Positions 46,961-58,205 of a stretch of 64,000 bases of DNA are shown piece by piece. Both the position numbers and the translations under genes were made by a program. Numbering within the stretch: the stretch's first letter is position 1; each line of letters starts with the position of its first letter. Under the pieces are notes generated by a model. The model did no database searches and was not told the origin of the DNA. It was given only the letters and a program-made list of their open reading frames with translations. This DNA comes from Lunularia cruciata (lineage: Eukaryota > Streptophyta > Marchantiopsida > Lunulariales > Lunulariaceae). The stretch is from positions 687,001 through 751,000 of the forward strand of contig OX419762.1 in NCBI GenBank assembly GCA_948567375.1, given 5' to 3'.

Positions 46961-47099
46961 TAGTCGCCTTGATGAAATTGATGGATCAAGGGTCTATAAC
47001 CTCCTCCTTGAATGGTAGCATAGCGTAAAGTATCTCTATGCTGAGCAATCACCAAGTTCTCAAAGGCCATCGGCATCACTCTCCGAAAGATCTCTACCC

Positions 47100-47860
47100 G
47101 CTGAGAACATGCGTTCATTCATACATCGGGGTCATCCAAGTCCAAAACTACTGTAGCATCTCAACAAATGGCTGCAGGTAAATCTGGATCTCATCCATAG
47201 AGTAGAAAGTATGGAGAGAAGGATGCTAAGGAGGCTTGCCGGCTGAACCGATAGCCCATGGCCAACCAAGGTAACTGGAGATCCCAATCTCCCAAGTGGC
47301 CTCTCTGCAAACCATACTTTTGCAATCCTCTCTTCACCGTCTGAACCACTTTCTCTGCTAAGCCATCTGCCTCAGGGTGATCTCAAGATGTAGTACGATG
47401 ATCAATCAAAGCCTTGTCGCACAAGACTTGAAACTCCCCCAAGAACTCTATACCCTGATCAGTCAAAACCTCAGCTGGTGCACCAAAATGACTAAGAACT
47501 TGATCCAGGAACGAGTAAGTTGTCTCTTCACTAGACTTGTCAGGAAGTACCACCAACTCAATCCACTTGGAGAAGTGCTCCACCATCACCAAAACATACC
47601 GATGATGTCTCACAGTCAGCGGTTTAAGTCCGGCAAAGTCTAAACTCCAACGGTAACCCAATCCCATGATAGGTAATGGGTGTAACTGTGGCGTAGGAGC
47701 ATTGAATGATGCTCTAACTCCGTCACAAACCACACATCTAGCAACAAACTGTCGTACCTTGGTCTGCATACCATGCCACCAATAATGACTCTAGAATAAG
47801 CTATACGTATGCTTTACTCCAAAATGTCCTAGCTCCTCATGAGCATGACTGACTAACTGT
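47100..47860 (-). pseudogene. H2C2 zinc finger and integrase core
   Basis: Near 47850-47720 the minus text gives H-A-H-E-E-L-G-H-F and, in the frame starting 47769, R-C-V-V-C-D, the H2C2 finger. The core in 47769-47383 has WSLDFAGLKPLT with Asp44, then VLVMVEHFSKWIELVVLPDK, then VLTDQGIEFLGEF with Asp104. After a TGA at 47381-47383 the same frame gives D-H-P-E-A-D-G-L-A-E, where the third catalytic residue falls 35 codons after Asp104. Apart from that stop and shifts near 47200 the catalytic triad is intact. Confidence 0.88.
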
Positions 47861-48299
47861 GGTCTCTGAGATGGAAGTGGTACTACTCGCACTCTACTAT
47901 CCTCCCATACATGCAAAAGGTGTCTACCCTCCAATCTGAACCGGCTGGCTTGCTAAAGAACACAGTCTCTCTCCTTGGCCCCAACTGTGCTACCCACAAC
48001 ACCAGTGCAAAGATAGTCCATCACTAAGACATCATCATGAATGTCTTGCTGAATTGTACCAATATCTTCACTCTCTGGATCTGTGACCTCAATAACTCCT
48101 CCTGTATGCACTAAGAGAGATACCACCAAAGCCTCTACAAATATACACAGGAAGACCGATGCATGCCAACCTGGCACCATCTCCTCATTTGTCTCACCAT
48201 GCCAACGTGCTCCGGTCTGATCCCCGCTGGCTGGGACATGATTTTCTACCCAACCCATTTGCATCACGGTTCACCACTCTAGGTCTGAGAACAACCGTG

Positions 48300-48800
48300 A
48301 AATCATACTCCTGTAAAATCAGAGCCCATGGTGCAAGCTTCCTTGAAAGCTTGTCGGACTCCATCAACCACTTCAGCGGCTGATGATCAGTGATGAGAGT
48401 GAAGGGGTTACCAAATAGGTAACATCAAAAATGTGCTACTGCCCAAACTGTTGCCAAGCACTCTCCCTCATATGAACTATACTTCACCTTCGCTGAATTG
48501 TTGGAGCAACTAGCATAGGCCACCACAAACTCCTTCCCCTCATCATCATGTTGGGTGAGCACCGCTCCAAGCCCCAACATACTCCAATCAGTGTGAACCT
48601 GAAATGGTCATCCCCTGATCGGTCTCCTCAAAATAGGAGCAAATTCAACCTCTCCTTGAGCTCTACAAAAGCTCTCTCCTACTCATCTCCCCAACACCAC
48701 TCCTGTGTAAGCTTGGTCAGCTTTGTCAAGGCCTTGGCAATGGCACTAAATCCTCTGACATAGCGGCGATAAAAGTTTGCCAACCCAAGGAATGCTTGCA
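48300..48800 (-). pseudogene. RNase H
   Basis: Following the reverse transcriptase, the minus text reads VEAIARIPRPTDVSRMQAFL and GLANFYRRYVRGFSAIAKAL (near 48850-48740), the connection to RNase H. RNase H pieces follow in other frames, ending with Y-S-S-Y-E near 48470 and A-H-F. Several stops occur. Confidence 0.7.
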
Positions 48801-48852
48801 TTCTGCTCACATCCGTAGGCCGAGGAATACGTGCAATAGCCTCCACCTTGGT

Positions 48853-49660
48853 CTACTGAACACCAAGTCCTCTAGGGTAGATAGTGTGACCCAAATACTC
48901 AACCTGCTCGTGGAAGAACCTACACTTCCCAAGATGTAATTTGAGGCCATGAGATCTCAACCTCTCAAACACCTCCAACAATTGTCTCTCATGCTCCTCC
49001 ATAGTAGTGCTATAAACCAAAATGTCATCAATATAGCACCGAGCAAAATCCAATCCAGCTAGGATCCTATCCATGACCCTTTGGAACTCAGTAGGAGCGT
49101 TCTTTAACCCAAATGGTAAGAACCTCCACTGATATAACACATCCTTGCCGTGAGGATCAATAATCCAAAATGTTATCTTGGACTTATCCTCCTCCCTGAT
49201 TGGCAATTGATGATATCCCGCTCGAAGATCCAAAGCACTAAAGACCTTGCATGCCCAATCGCATCAAAAATCTCCTCCGGTGTAGGCATGGCATACCGAT
49301 CAGCCCTAGTCTGTCGGTTGATAGGACGGTAATCTCCACACATATGCCTATCTGTATAGTTGCCATGCATATCCTTCTTGGTTGGCATCACTGTCGCTGA
49401 TGCATACTCTCTATGTGAAATCTCCACCAAACCAGCCTCAAAAAGGTCACTACTCCGGCTCTGAATCAATGTCCTCTCCATATCACTATATCGATAAGGA
49501 CGTCGGAAAACTGGTGTGTTGCTAGTCAGCTCAATCCGAATACCATGTCCCTTCAGAGCACCCAAATCCTTCATACTGAAGGCAAAACAACTCGTGTGAC
49601 TCCTCAAGAACCTCCAAACCCTCCGTCTTTCCTCTCCAGTAAGCTTGGGTCCAAGATCTA
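48853..49660 (-). pseudogene. Reverse transcriptase
   Basis: The minus frame 49607-49173 has the entry region (IRIELTSNTPVFRRPYRYSD, then MCGDYRPINRQTRADRYAMP). The frame 49233-48853 continues with MDLRAGYHQLPIREEDKSKI, WRFLPFGLKNAPTEFQRVMD and the catalytic YIDD at 49024-49035, then KCRFFHEQVEYLGHTI. A frame change at about 49200 splits the palm. The sequence is of Ty3 type and is the central enzyme for copying the element. Confidence 0.9.
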
Positions 49661-50030
49661 GCTCCCAAGTATCCTCTGTAACTATAGTAGGAGTGGAAGA
49701 CGTACTGACTGGCTGCTACACCGGGCCCTTGGGAGCAATAGTGTCATGCTCTTGACCACTAGAGGTCCCAACCTTTGTGTGAAAAACTCCCTCCACTCTA
49801 GCTGCAATCTCCAAACGTCCTCTAGCTGCATCCTATGTGGACCAAGGGTGTAATCCAAGTAGCCCACGCTCACCTGGATGGACTCCAAGTAGACCACTCT
49901 CCTTAGTAGCTATTGGATGTGTCCCAAGAATACCATGTCCACTCGGTCCATCACTCCCAGCATGTGCCTGAATTGTCTCGATAGGCACAAGGCTCACAAG
50001 TGTCCGAGTGGTGATGCCTATCAAGCCCAT
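49660..50030 (-). pseudogene. Linker between methyltransferase and reverse transcriptase
   Basis: Minus text from 50030 includes SGHGILGTHPIATKESGLLG and GERGLLGLHPWST, a Gly/Leu/His-Pro repetitive stretch (ILGTHP, LLGVHP, LLGLHP), followed by helical text to about 49660. No known domain. It may be a flexible spacer with a cleavage site. Confidence 0.5.
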
Positions 50031-51005
50031 CCTACACTACTCTGCCAAGCCAAGGCTCACAATCCAGGTCAAACAATTCAAGTCCATAGCCTGACCTAAC
50101 ACCTGATGCCTGGATGCCTTTGACACTGTTGGAACAGCGGTAATACCGGTGCAAAAACCCATTGCCCGCTCTCTCTCATTAGCATTGGGCTCCACCAACT
50201 ATTGTAACTGTGAGTCCCAAACAAGTCCAGGTCCTCCCTCTCGAAAAGCATGGGAGCTTGGGAAACTCATGAATGTGGGAAATGCAGCTCTAGGCTGTCC
50301 AACTAGGTTCACCATTGCCATAGGTGACCTATCAACCACTACCATTGTCTGAGACTGACGCCCAACATCCAAGATATCATCAAAAAGAATGTGGTCCAGT
50401 CGCTGAATCCCATCATAAGCACATTGTAGAACCTCTCTGGGTAAGAGGTTCGTCCACCAAAGACGAAGACAATGAGCCCGTGATCCCACTCTGGCTGCAT
50501 CTAACAATACAACAGGTCTCATCCAAGAATGGACCTGATGTGTACTCGCCACCACTCTAGTGCACGAATCACCCATCAAAGGAACGTTCTCTAAAAGGTA
50601 AGCTGGAGAAACAGACTGATGAACCTAGAGATGTCGTAGTATCCGTAACATCTCCCAAAACACACCTGAACGAGGATCCTGAAGACCCAATCCTCTACCA
50701 GCACGTGTATGTCCCTCACATGGCCATCTAGAAATCACCAAGTGAATAGGCCATGTCTCTCTAGGTCATGCGCCCCCAATAAGGAAATGCCTCTTGGTAG
50801 GGCCTTTTGGTAACCTCTGACTGCTGACATCGATAATAACTCCGGATACCGATAGGCCAAGTGTGCCACATGATGTAGAGAGACTCGCCTAGCAATCTCA
50901 TCTCTCTCTACATACAAGTACCTCTATACACGAATACCCGCCTGTAACACCGCAACCAGTCCGGTGTTGATCCCACCAAACAACTCCAATAGGCATATCC
51001 CCTCT
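50030..51005 (-). pseudogene. DNA cytosine-5 methyltransferase domain (DNMT3-like) inside pol
   Basis: Motifs appear in the canonical, unpermuted order. Motif I (S-adenosylmethionine binding) is LLELFGGIN at 50966-50992, followed by RYLYVERDEIARRVSLHH. The motif IV Pro-Cys, with the catalytic Cys codon at 50718-50720, reads VISRWPCEGH and is followed by a segment with G-V-F-W-E-M-L. Motif VI Glu-Asn-Val (50583-50591) lies in YLLENVPL. Motif VIII-like text is GSRAHCLRLWWTNL (50445-50486). The motif IX-X region is NERERAMGF and QVLGQAMDLNCLTW (50064-50102). The domain is about 325 codons, fitting a DNMT3-type catalytic domain. It lies directly between protease and reverse transcriptase. TAG stops (for example 50924-50926) and a one-base loss at about 50750 inactivate this copy. 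Plant DRM enzymes have rearranged motifs, so they are a worse match. Confidence 0.9.
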
Positions 51006-51115
51006 ACTGGATACTACCAAGCAATGAGTGTGGTATCCAAAGGTGTCAAAGCAATTGCCTCTGGAGGCTCATCCTCACACTCATCTCTTGATGGTACAAA
51101 GGCTCCACTCCAAGC

Positions 51116-52204
51116 CTACTGCACCAACTGATATGCATGCTGCTGCAATGCCTCCTCTGAACTCCACAATGGAACATCCAAAGTGGATGGAACAATCCCA
51201 CTCGTACTCCAAAGCCGAGTGATCTCCGCTGGTACTGGAGTATCCTCTGCATGGGCGTTCTCCTCCAACAAGTCACCAGGCCAAGTAATTGCACCACTGA
51301 AAGCTAAAACTGATGTTGCCATGGTCTTGGACTGTAGTGAGCCAAGACTGCCACTACTGAAGCGTACTGGTAGGCGACATACCCGTCCATCACTAGACTG
51401 CCAACCAGGTCTATAAGAGGTTTTCTCTTCCCAATAGTCAATGTTGAAACCCATGGGGTATAACACTGCTCCCCCAACTAGCACATCATATGACTCAGCT
51501 ATCGTTGCAATAGCCTGAGCTCTCACCATCGAGCTATCAGTCGGATGACCAGGCTGAACCTGGACAACAAGCTCCCCACATGTGATGTATTGTGTTGAAC
51601 CACCACCTAGAGATGTCTGGATCTGAAATGGACACCTCTCCACATCGGTCTTCCGTAACTCCAGACCGACAACTACAGCCTTCCCCAACATAAGGAGCTG
51701 CACACCAGAGTCTAACAAGACTCTTTGTGGTGTATAGACCTTCCCTAAAGGTCCCACCAAATGAAAAATCCCCCTCTGGTTATCCAATAGGACAACACCA
51801 GGTGTAAACCGCGCTCTCTCAAAGGCCGGTCTAGCTGGCAACTCCTCTAGTCTAGCCGTTGCTGCCTGCCATAAACCACTGGTTGTTGAACGGATCCCAT
51901 GCTCCTCAACCAAGTCAGCTCCACTACCAACCACCTCTGCTCTAATAGTAGGAACTGCACCATCCGTACTCTCACACAACATGGCAGCCAACCAGAACAT
52001 TGGGGTTGGGTCAACTCCCAATGTAAACATGTCACTGGTTGAAAACAAAGGATGCCGCATAATCAGCTGAGCCGCCCCCAACAACATGCTAGACTCAATC
52101 TTTGTAGTAGCAGGTGGCTGACTAGCAGGTAGTCCATCATGTACTCCATCACCACCTACCACACCTGCACTAGGACGTCTAGGAACCATGGATGTCATTT
52201 GCAA
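51116..52204 (-). pseudogene. Aspartic protease region, long open frame
   Basis: This 362-codon minus frame is the longest in the window. Its N-terminal third is a linker (ARLEELPARPAFERARFTPG). The active site V-L-L-D-S-G-V-Q has its Asp codon at 51710-51712. It continues with LGKAVVVGLEL and later YDVLVGGAVLYPMGFNIDYW, the second half of a retropepsin fold, and ends at a TAG at 51113-51115, about 35 codons before the methyltransferase begins. The frame continues past the stop towards motif I, so the methyltransferase was part of the same polyprotein. Confidence 0.8.
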
Positions 52205-52399
52205 TGCCTCAGATAGCGTGAAAGATTGGGGAAGTCTGACCTGTCTCCCAACCTCTCCTCTCTATGGGTCCAACTCCACTGATGCTCCTCTAGGCTCTAG
52301 AGCATGTATTGCACTCCTAGTCATTGCTGTAGATGCATCTACCTGTGCTGCTCCGCACATGAAGTCCAAAGCATCTCTATCACCAGCATATGAGGTAGA

Positions 52400-53991
52400 G
52401 CCTCAGCACCCAAATCTGATCTCCTTTGAGCAATAGCCATACTAGCCAATCTCTGCTCCAACTGCTCAATCCGAGTAGCCATAGTTGTGTTAGAAGTAAG
52501 GGCAGGTACTGCACCCCTACTAAGTGTAGATCCTCTACCACCACCTCTACCACCTCATCCTCCATGAATTGGAGCTCCTCTAATACCTGCCATAGCAGCC
52601 CTACCACTCCGTAACTCCGGGTGTAGGTCAAAACACCGGTCACTAGTGTGACCAAATCTGTGGCAATGCTCACACTGCCTCTGTGTTGATTGTGATGCAC
52701 CCGAGGTATCAGGTCCACTGCCCTAAGTACACTCTCTCCGATGGTGAGGTCCACCACAAGTCCAACAAGAAACACCACCACTCACTGGTTGCTACTGACT
52801 CAAAAATGAGGGTAAGGGTCTAACTCTTCCACTAGGCCCTCCACTCGCTCCATAGGATCTGGGCTGTCCACCCTGTCCTCAAAAACCAATTGGGCGTGGT
52901 GCACTCTGCTGCACTCTAGAAGAAGTCATAGCCATAGATGAGGTCTCCCTACCAAATCCAGATGTCACCATTCTCTCCTCCACCATGTTGAGTTCAATAC
53001 GCTCAGCCAAACCAAAGACTACTGCCAAAGTGGGCAAAGTAGCCTACAACAATGTAGCATCACGAACTCTATGTCGCAACTCCCTGTCTAGTATCCCATA
53101 CCAAAATTGGACTGCCTGGGCCTCAGTAACTCCTTGAGTGAAACTGATCAGCCGCCTCATGCGAGTGTATGCCTCATGTAGGCTCTTTCCAGCCTTCCGT
53201 TGGAACTCCTGCAAGCTCCTCAACTTGTCAGTCCGCACTCCTTGGTAGTTCTGCCTCAAACATAGGAAGAACTTCACCATGGGGTTAAACCCCGGTACCA
53301 CACTACCTCCTGCAGCGATACCTCCAATTGTTGTAGCACTATCTCCAGCTAGTGCACCTCCACTATCTCCACCCACACCACTTGAGCTAGAACTTGTAGG
53401 TACAGCCAATCTACTCCTAGCCACCAAGCTTGAAGTGATAGAGACATAGTTCGGAGACCAATAATGTCTCCAGAACTCAATCTCCTCCAAATGAGCTCTC
53501 CTAAACTCATGGTAGTCATCCATCGGCGGACCTTCCAAGTGCTGAAACAACCCCTTCCATGCCATGAAGGGTGTGAACAAAGTCAGGTTCCGCATCTACT
53601 GTAGATCACACCAACTATCAAACTCCTGGATGAAGTCATCCAACTCAATGGTACCCACTATACTAGAGTAACGCCTAGGGCCTTTGGAGGCCCCATAAAT
53701 CTTGTCCATGTCCCACAACAACGGTGCGGACACACTAAGTGCACTCTCAACTGAATCAGCTCTTGTGTTGAACTCCAACTCAGAGTCAATCTCCTCCCTC
53801 ACTGGGACCTGAGATATAGGCTGATACCGAGCACCACTCCGAGTAAACCCATTGCATACTGCAGAGCTAACTCCTCTGGAATCTCCAAAGAACTCCGTCG
53901 TGACAAAGTAACCGCAACAACAAACCCGAACCACCAACTGCAACCACAAGTCGCAACCGCAAGTGCCAACACCACCAAGTGCCAATACCAA
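52400..53991 (-). pseudogene. gag with two zinc knuckles
   Basis: The minus frames 53991-53596 and 53595-53044 are one gag split by a single TAG (Q-stop-M-R-N). The capsid-like region reads LQEFQRKAGKSLHEAYTRMR and GVTEAQAVQFWYGILDREL. Downstream there are two zinc knuckles. The first is C-W-T-C-G-G-P-H-H-R-R-E-C (52729-52767), one residue shorter than normal between His and the last Cys. The second is C-E-H-C-H-R-F-G-H-T-S-D-R-C (52633-52674), with standard spacing. A Gly/Arg-rich stretch follows. Gag would form the particle and bind element RNA. Confidence 0.8.
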
Positions 53992-55241
53992 CTAAGCACC
54001 ACCCACTAATGTAACTCTAACTGAGATAACTACACTAGGGGAAAGTGCAACTTGTAACCTACCATCATAACACGCACTCTCACGGTCTACAAGTCATCAC
54101 TTCTTGCCTCACTGGAGAGAAACAAAGGTAGTCTGACTGGTCATCACTCCAGCCTCACCATCGAGAGCACACCAGAGCACCAATGCTCAAAAGTCAGGGC
54201 ACCTCACACAAACATAGTGCACAAACAAGAAGTAGAGAATGGAGGGGGTCCAATCACAAGAAATCTAAACAAAAACCCTCCATCTCATAACACAACACAA
54301 GACTGACTCTGCCACCATTTGGCATTGAACATAAGAGGAGTTTGTATCTAAGTCCTAAGCTACCAAGATCACCAAGAATGGGATCAAACTGCCTCTCCTA
54401 GCCAAAGCTAAATGTGTATAGATAACAGTGGCACAGTCATTAGGACAACAAGTGAGGGTGGACCAGTTGGCTAGGGCACCATTCTAGGAACAAGAGATCT
54501 AGGGGTCAAACCCTGTTGCGCACAATCTAGCAAGAAAGGTAGATTTTGCCAACCAATGACCAAGATCTACTCTAAACTAGCTAGCCAACAAGCTGGCTTG
54601 CTGGCCCTTCTAGGCCTTTGTAGCCTCTTATAGCCCATAGCCCTATGCCTCAAAACGCCGAAATTCAGCCAAATGAGGCCTTTCTTGTTGCCACTTTGGA
54701 CCTCCTCCAAAATTGGCAAAACTTCTCCAAATCTGTGAAAGTCCTCCAAACTAGCAAAACTCCTCCAAATCTGGCCAAACAGCGAAAACTCCTCCAATTC
54801 TGACCAAAATCTGACGTAAATCCCAACCAAAATCTGACGTAAACCCTAAAGATGGCTATCCGCCAAATCTCCCACTAACTTTCCACTCGAGCCAAATTGA
54901 CAACACGGGTTTTTCCAAATCACAAATTCATGAGAAGAGCTTCCCAACTCCACCTCCAATTTGACTTTCTGAGCCCAACTCACAGCAAATTGGTTTTGCC
55001 TTCACCTCTTGAGCTCAAAATCACAACCACTGCTCAAAATTTGCTCCTTCTTTGCTTGAAATTTGGCCAGCGCTTCCGCACACCGTCCACCTAACTGCCA
55101 AATCTACATCAATCAATTGAGCTTCTACACACTAGGGAAACACTGAACTTGAATCAAGCTACCAACGATCCACCGAGCTTGGAGATACCACCAACACTCA
55201 AAGTTCGTGCACCCGATTTCCCCCTGACTTCACTTCTTTGA
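53992..55241 (-). other. Leader between 5' LTR and gag
   Basis: Non-coding sequence shared with copy B (about 37000-38170). No TGG-type primer site follows the LTR core directly; the minus text after the core reads TCAAAGAAGTGAAGTCAGGG. A repeated short segment ACTCCTCCAAATCTG-like (54700-54800) occurs several times in the complete copy only. Confidence 0.5.
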
Positions 55242-55692
55242 TGTAATCAGATTGCTTACCACTCTCAACTCAACTCAACTCAGATCAGTACTTGATCTGT
55301 CACTCTATAAACTACCAACAACTGGGCACTGATTACAGTCAAGCCACACCCACTCAAGCATAGAGAATCCAGGTGACAGTCGCTGGCCTTTGTCCACCAT
55401 AGCCAGGAACTTGAAGGCTCAACATCAGAGAAGTGAGCTCTCTGGAGCTCACTTTGAAACTATACCCCTTGGACTCAAGCTAGCTCTGAAACCCTAACGG
55501 TCCTGCTGACGGCACACTTGACGGTGCAAACGGTGCAAAGTAATGGTGGGCCCCACCGTGAAGTCAATCTCCCAAACACAAAATCTAACTCTCAAAAAGT
55601 AGTCTCTGAGAAATTGCTGAAATAACTCTAACTACTATCACTAGAACTCCAGTGTCCGAGCATCTAGATGCGGCACTACAAATGGCGTGACA
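55242..55692 (-). repeat. 5' LTR core of the complete copy (451 bp)
   Basis: On the minus strand it starts TGTCACGCCATTTGTAG and ends CTGATTACA, giving TG...CA ends with TGT/ACA terminal inverted repeats. It is highly similar to the 3' core (45876-46326), with substitutions and a difference in the number of CTCAA units. The flank on the right (ACTCC) does not match the left flank beyond 45768. Confidence 0.85.
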
Positions 55693-56230
55693 ACTCCCAG
55701 ATATGTGCAAGTTGCAATGGTGCTCAAAAGATTTGGACATAATGGGAATGGAGCATCAATTGCTAAAGGGTTGAACATTTGGGATACACATGTAAGATCT
55801 ACTATTAGATTCATTGCACACATAGTGACAACACTTGTGTCCATCCTAAGGAAGGAAGTGAAATGTCCCAATAAGAAAAGAGGATAAAAAAAAATTTGGT
55901 ATTTTCACAAAAATATTCCCAAGGTGTATTGGATTTGTGGACAGAATGATATTTTCCTTAGCTCAAAACCAACCATTGAGAGACATATAGCTGCAAGGGT
56001 ATTACTCCATAAATGGACAAGATTTTTGTGATGATTGGAGAGAATAATACCACTTTGCCGGAGGTAAGGATTTGCTATATGAGTGTTAATTGTAAAGAAA
56101 TTTTGTTCCCTTGTAATCTTTTCTTTTGCAAAGTTTCTCTTGAGTTCACATTCATTGAGTTGAGTTTGTTGATTATTTTCAATGATGCAAGATCATCTCA
56201 TGATAGGGCATGCTTAAGGAGTTCCTTGAT
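55693..56230 (+). pseudogene. Probable PIF/Harbinger transposase remnant
   Basis: The plus frame 55687-55887 reads RYVQVAMVLKRFGHNGNGAS and IAKGLNIWDTHVRSTIRFIA, matching the layout of the helix-turn-helix-like start of PIF/Harbinger nucleases (a R-x-G-x-x-G-N-G-A-S segment). A later frame gives VYWICGQNDIFLSSKPTIE, where the first catalytic Asp region is expected, but Asp-Gly there is degraded. The methyltransferase element ends exactly at 55692, so it was probably inserted into this relic. The rest of the nuclease is not clear. Confidence 0.45.
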
Positions 56231-57090
56231 TTGGTCCTAATCGAATCATAAATGTGAATGTAATTTATTCAAGAGCATACAATATTTATTACGGGATTCA
56301 AGATATGTACACATGTATCACCTTTTGCAGTCTTTCAAAAAAGCATGCTTGCAAGATAAATCTGATTTCAATGAACAAGTAATCAATAACAATTTATAGG
56401 GGTTTCAAATTTTGGTTGGCATTTTCTTAGAGAAATAAGAAGTCAATCAAATGATTCATCTAGAAGTTCTTTATTAGCATTTGTATAATTCTACACAAAT
56501 TTTTGATTAAAAAGGTATATATATGGATTGAGAAGGATTGTGACTTTGTAGAAGACTTGGCTTTTGATTTTCTTGAAGCTGGTGTTTTTAAGATGCATAG
56601 AGAAGTGAGAGAAGAAACTATAAATTTAGTTTTATATCAATGTCTTGCATTCAACCACTAGGATAGTGGTTTGTCAAATCCAAGATAGTGAGCAATGTGT
56701 TATTATATATGATTGTAATCAATAAAAAATATCCTTTTTCTTCTATATGAAGACTTTGAATTTTCTCTCCTTACTCTTGTTGAAATCCAAGAGAATAAAG
56801 AAAGCATGTTTGAAAGCCTTAAGTCTCAATTTTGTGTAATTGGTATGCGTGCAAGTATAGCCAATATGTGCAATACATACTAGCATGAAAGAATTGAATG
56901 GATACCATGCTTGGGACTTGAATGTGACAATACACCATCAAAAAGTTTCTAACTCATACCTTTGGTTGAAAAATAAACGTATGATTTATGAGTGCATAGA
57001 TCCAATAATTATCAAAATCCACTTGAGAGAGTGCATTTTTTGGCAAGGAAGTATAAGTAGGATGCATTGGTGTAAGAACAGTGAGAGTTT
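56231..57090. other. No recognised feature
   Basis: AT-rich, stop-dense sequence. Frames near 56885-57097 show no recognised motif. Confidence 0.35.
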
Positions 57091-57570
57091 TTGGTAGATT
57101 TGCAAGGCAAATGGGTGGAGATGCAAGGGTTGAAAGGGAGCTTCAAGGCAATTAAGAGAGGTTCAAGGAGAGGATATGCTTATTGTAGGAAAGAGAGTTC
57201 TGAAATTGCAAGAGAGAAGGAGAGAGTTTTAAGGAAAGGAAGCAATGGCAAGAGATTTAGAGCAGAAAAAGAGACTTACCAAGAGTTTCAAGTAGAGGAG
57301 AGGCAAATAGTAAGAGAGAGTGAGAGCAAAAGAAAGACAAGGACATGGACGAGAAATTGAGTAGAGAGAGCAATTGAGTATAGTGCAAGAGGACAGACCA
57401 ATTGCAAGAGAGAATCAATAAAGAAAGAAAAGAAGAGGAGAAAACAATTGCAAGAGGAGAGAATCAAGGGAGAAAGAGGAAAAGTGGACTAGAGAAAATC
57501 AAGAGGAAAGGAAAATTTGGGAGAGAGTAACTATAAAATTTCATAGAATCAAGAGCAAGAGTGATAATGG
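57091..57570 (+). repeat. Purine-rich low-complexity tract
   Basis: Dominated by AGAG, GGAA and AAGA words on the plus strand. The open frame at 57091-57360 is Lys/Arg/Glu-rich and open mainly because of the composition. Not a gene in my view. Confidence 0.65.
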
Positions 57571-57633
57571 AAATTTTTTATTATGAATAAGTGGTCAAAA
57601 AGGAACACTTGGAAGAAACCAAGAATGAAATTG

Positions 57634-57722
57634 GATCATTCAATTTCACATTACAACAGATTACATGACCTACATGAGGTGGTGTTAGATGGATAAAGAG
57701 CAAATCAAAAGTGCAGTTAAAG
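57634..57722 (+). repeat. Left 89-bp direct repeat flanking a gag fragment
   Basis: It contains ATTTCACATTACAACAGATT and CAGTTAAAG and matches 58206-58294 with eight differences. Confidence 0.9.
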
Positions 57723-58205
57723 ATTATACCAACTATCAAACTCTAGGATGAAGTCATCCAACTCCATGGTACCCACTAAACCAAAGTAATGCTTGGGACC
57801 TTTGGAGGCCTTATAAATCTTGTCCATGTCCCACAACAATGGTGCAGATGTACCAAGTGCATTCTCAACTAAATCAGCTCCTATGTCAAACTCTAACTCA
57901 AAGTCAATCTCCTCACTCATTGGGGCTTGAGATACAAGCTGATAGTGAGCACCACTCCAAGTAAACCCATTGTGTATTGCAGCACTATCTCCTTTGGAAT
58001 TCTCAAAGAACTCCACCATGAAAAAGTAACCAAGAATTGCAACCCGCAACCGGGACCACCGTAAGTACCCCACCAAAACGCACCACCAAGTGCCAACACC
58101 ACCAATTTAATTTCACCAACTAATATAGCTCTAACTATGATAGCTACACTAGGGGAAAGTGCAACCTATAACCTGCCATCACAACATGCAATTCCATGGT
58201 TTATA
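57723..58205 (-). pseudogene. Fragment of gag from the methyltransferase element
   Basis: The minus frame 58076-57717 corresponds to the N-terminal part of gag in the complete copy, with EEIDFELEFDIGADLVENAL and PLLWDMDKIYKASKGPKHYF. Upstream leader text is included. No LTR, pol or target duplication of the usual size is present. Instead the piece sits between two 89-bp direct repeats. Confidence 0.85.

Larger units (their letters stand above)
45768..55692 (-). mobile_element. Ty3-type retrotransposon encoding a DNA methyltransferase and a PHD finger (complete copy)
   Basis: On the minus strand the order is LTR core (55692-55242), leader, gag (about 53991-52400), protease (52204-51116), methyltransferase (51005-50030), reverse transcriptase (49607-48853), RNase H (48800-48300), H2C2 and integrase (47850-47100), PHD finger (46743-46609), polypurine-like tract (about 46435-46445) and the 3' terminal complex (46433-45768). 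Length is about 9.9 kb. It is the best-kept family member in the window but has stops and shifts in gag, the methyltransferase, reverse transcriptase and integrase. A DNA-methylation enzyme inside the pol polyprotein is rare; related arrangements have been reported for retrotransposons of dinoflagellates and the alga Klebsormidium. Confidence 0.88.

Noticed and set aside
47377-47643. Plus-strand 88-codon frame and similar plus frames over 46600-53500
   Set aside because: They lie antisense to the integrase and other domains of the methyltransferase element, whose motifs are all on the minus strand.
50030-51005. Reading the methyltransferase domain as a plant DRM-type enzyme or an RNA methyltransferase
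   Set aside because: DRM enzymes have a rearranged motif order, while here motifs I, IV, VI, VIII, IX and X run in the canonical order with Pro-Cys and Glu-Asn-Val; the E-N-V and the long gap to the final motifs fit DNMT3-like DNA enzymes better.
57091-57360. 89-codon Lys/Arg-rich frame
   Set aside because: Open because the DNA is purine-rich with few stop-forming words; no protein family features.
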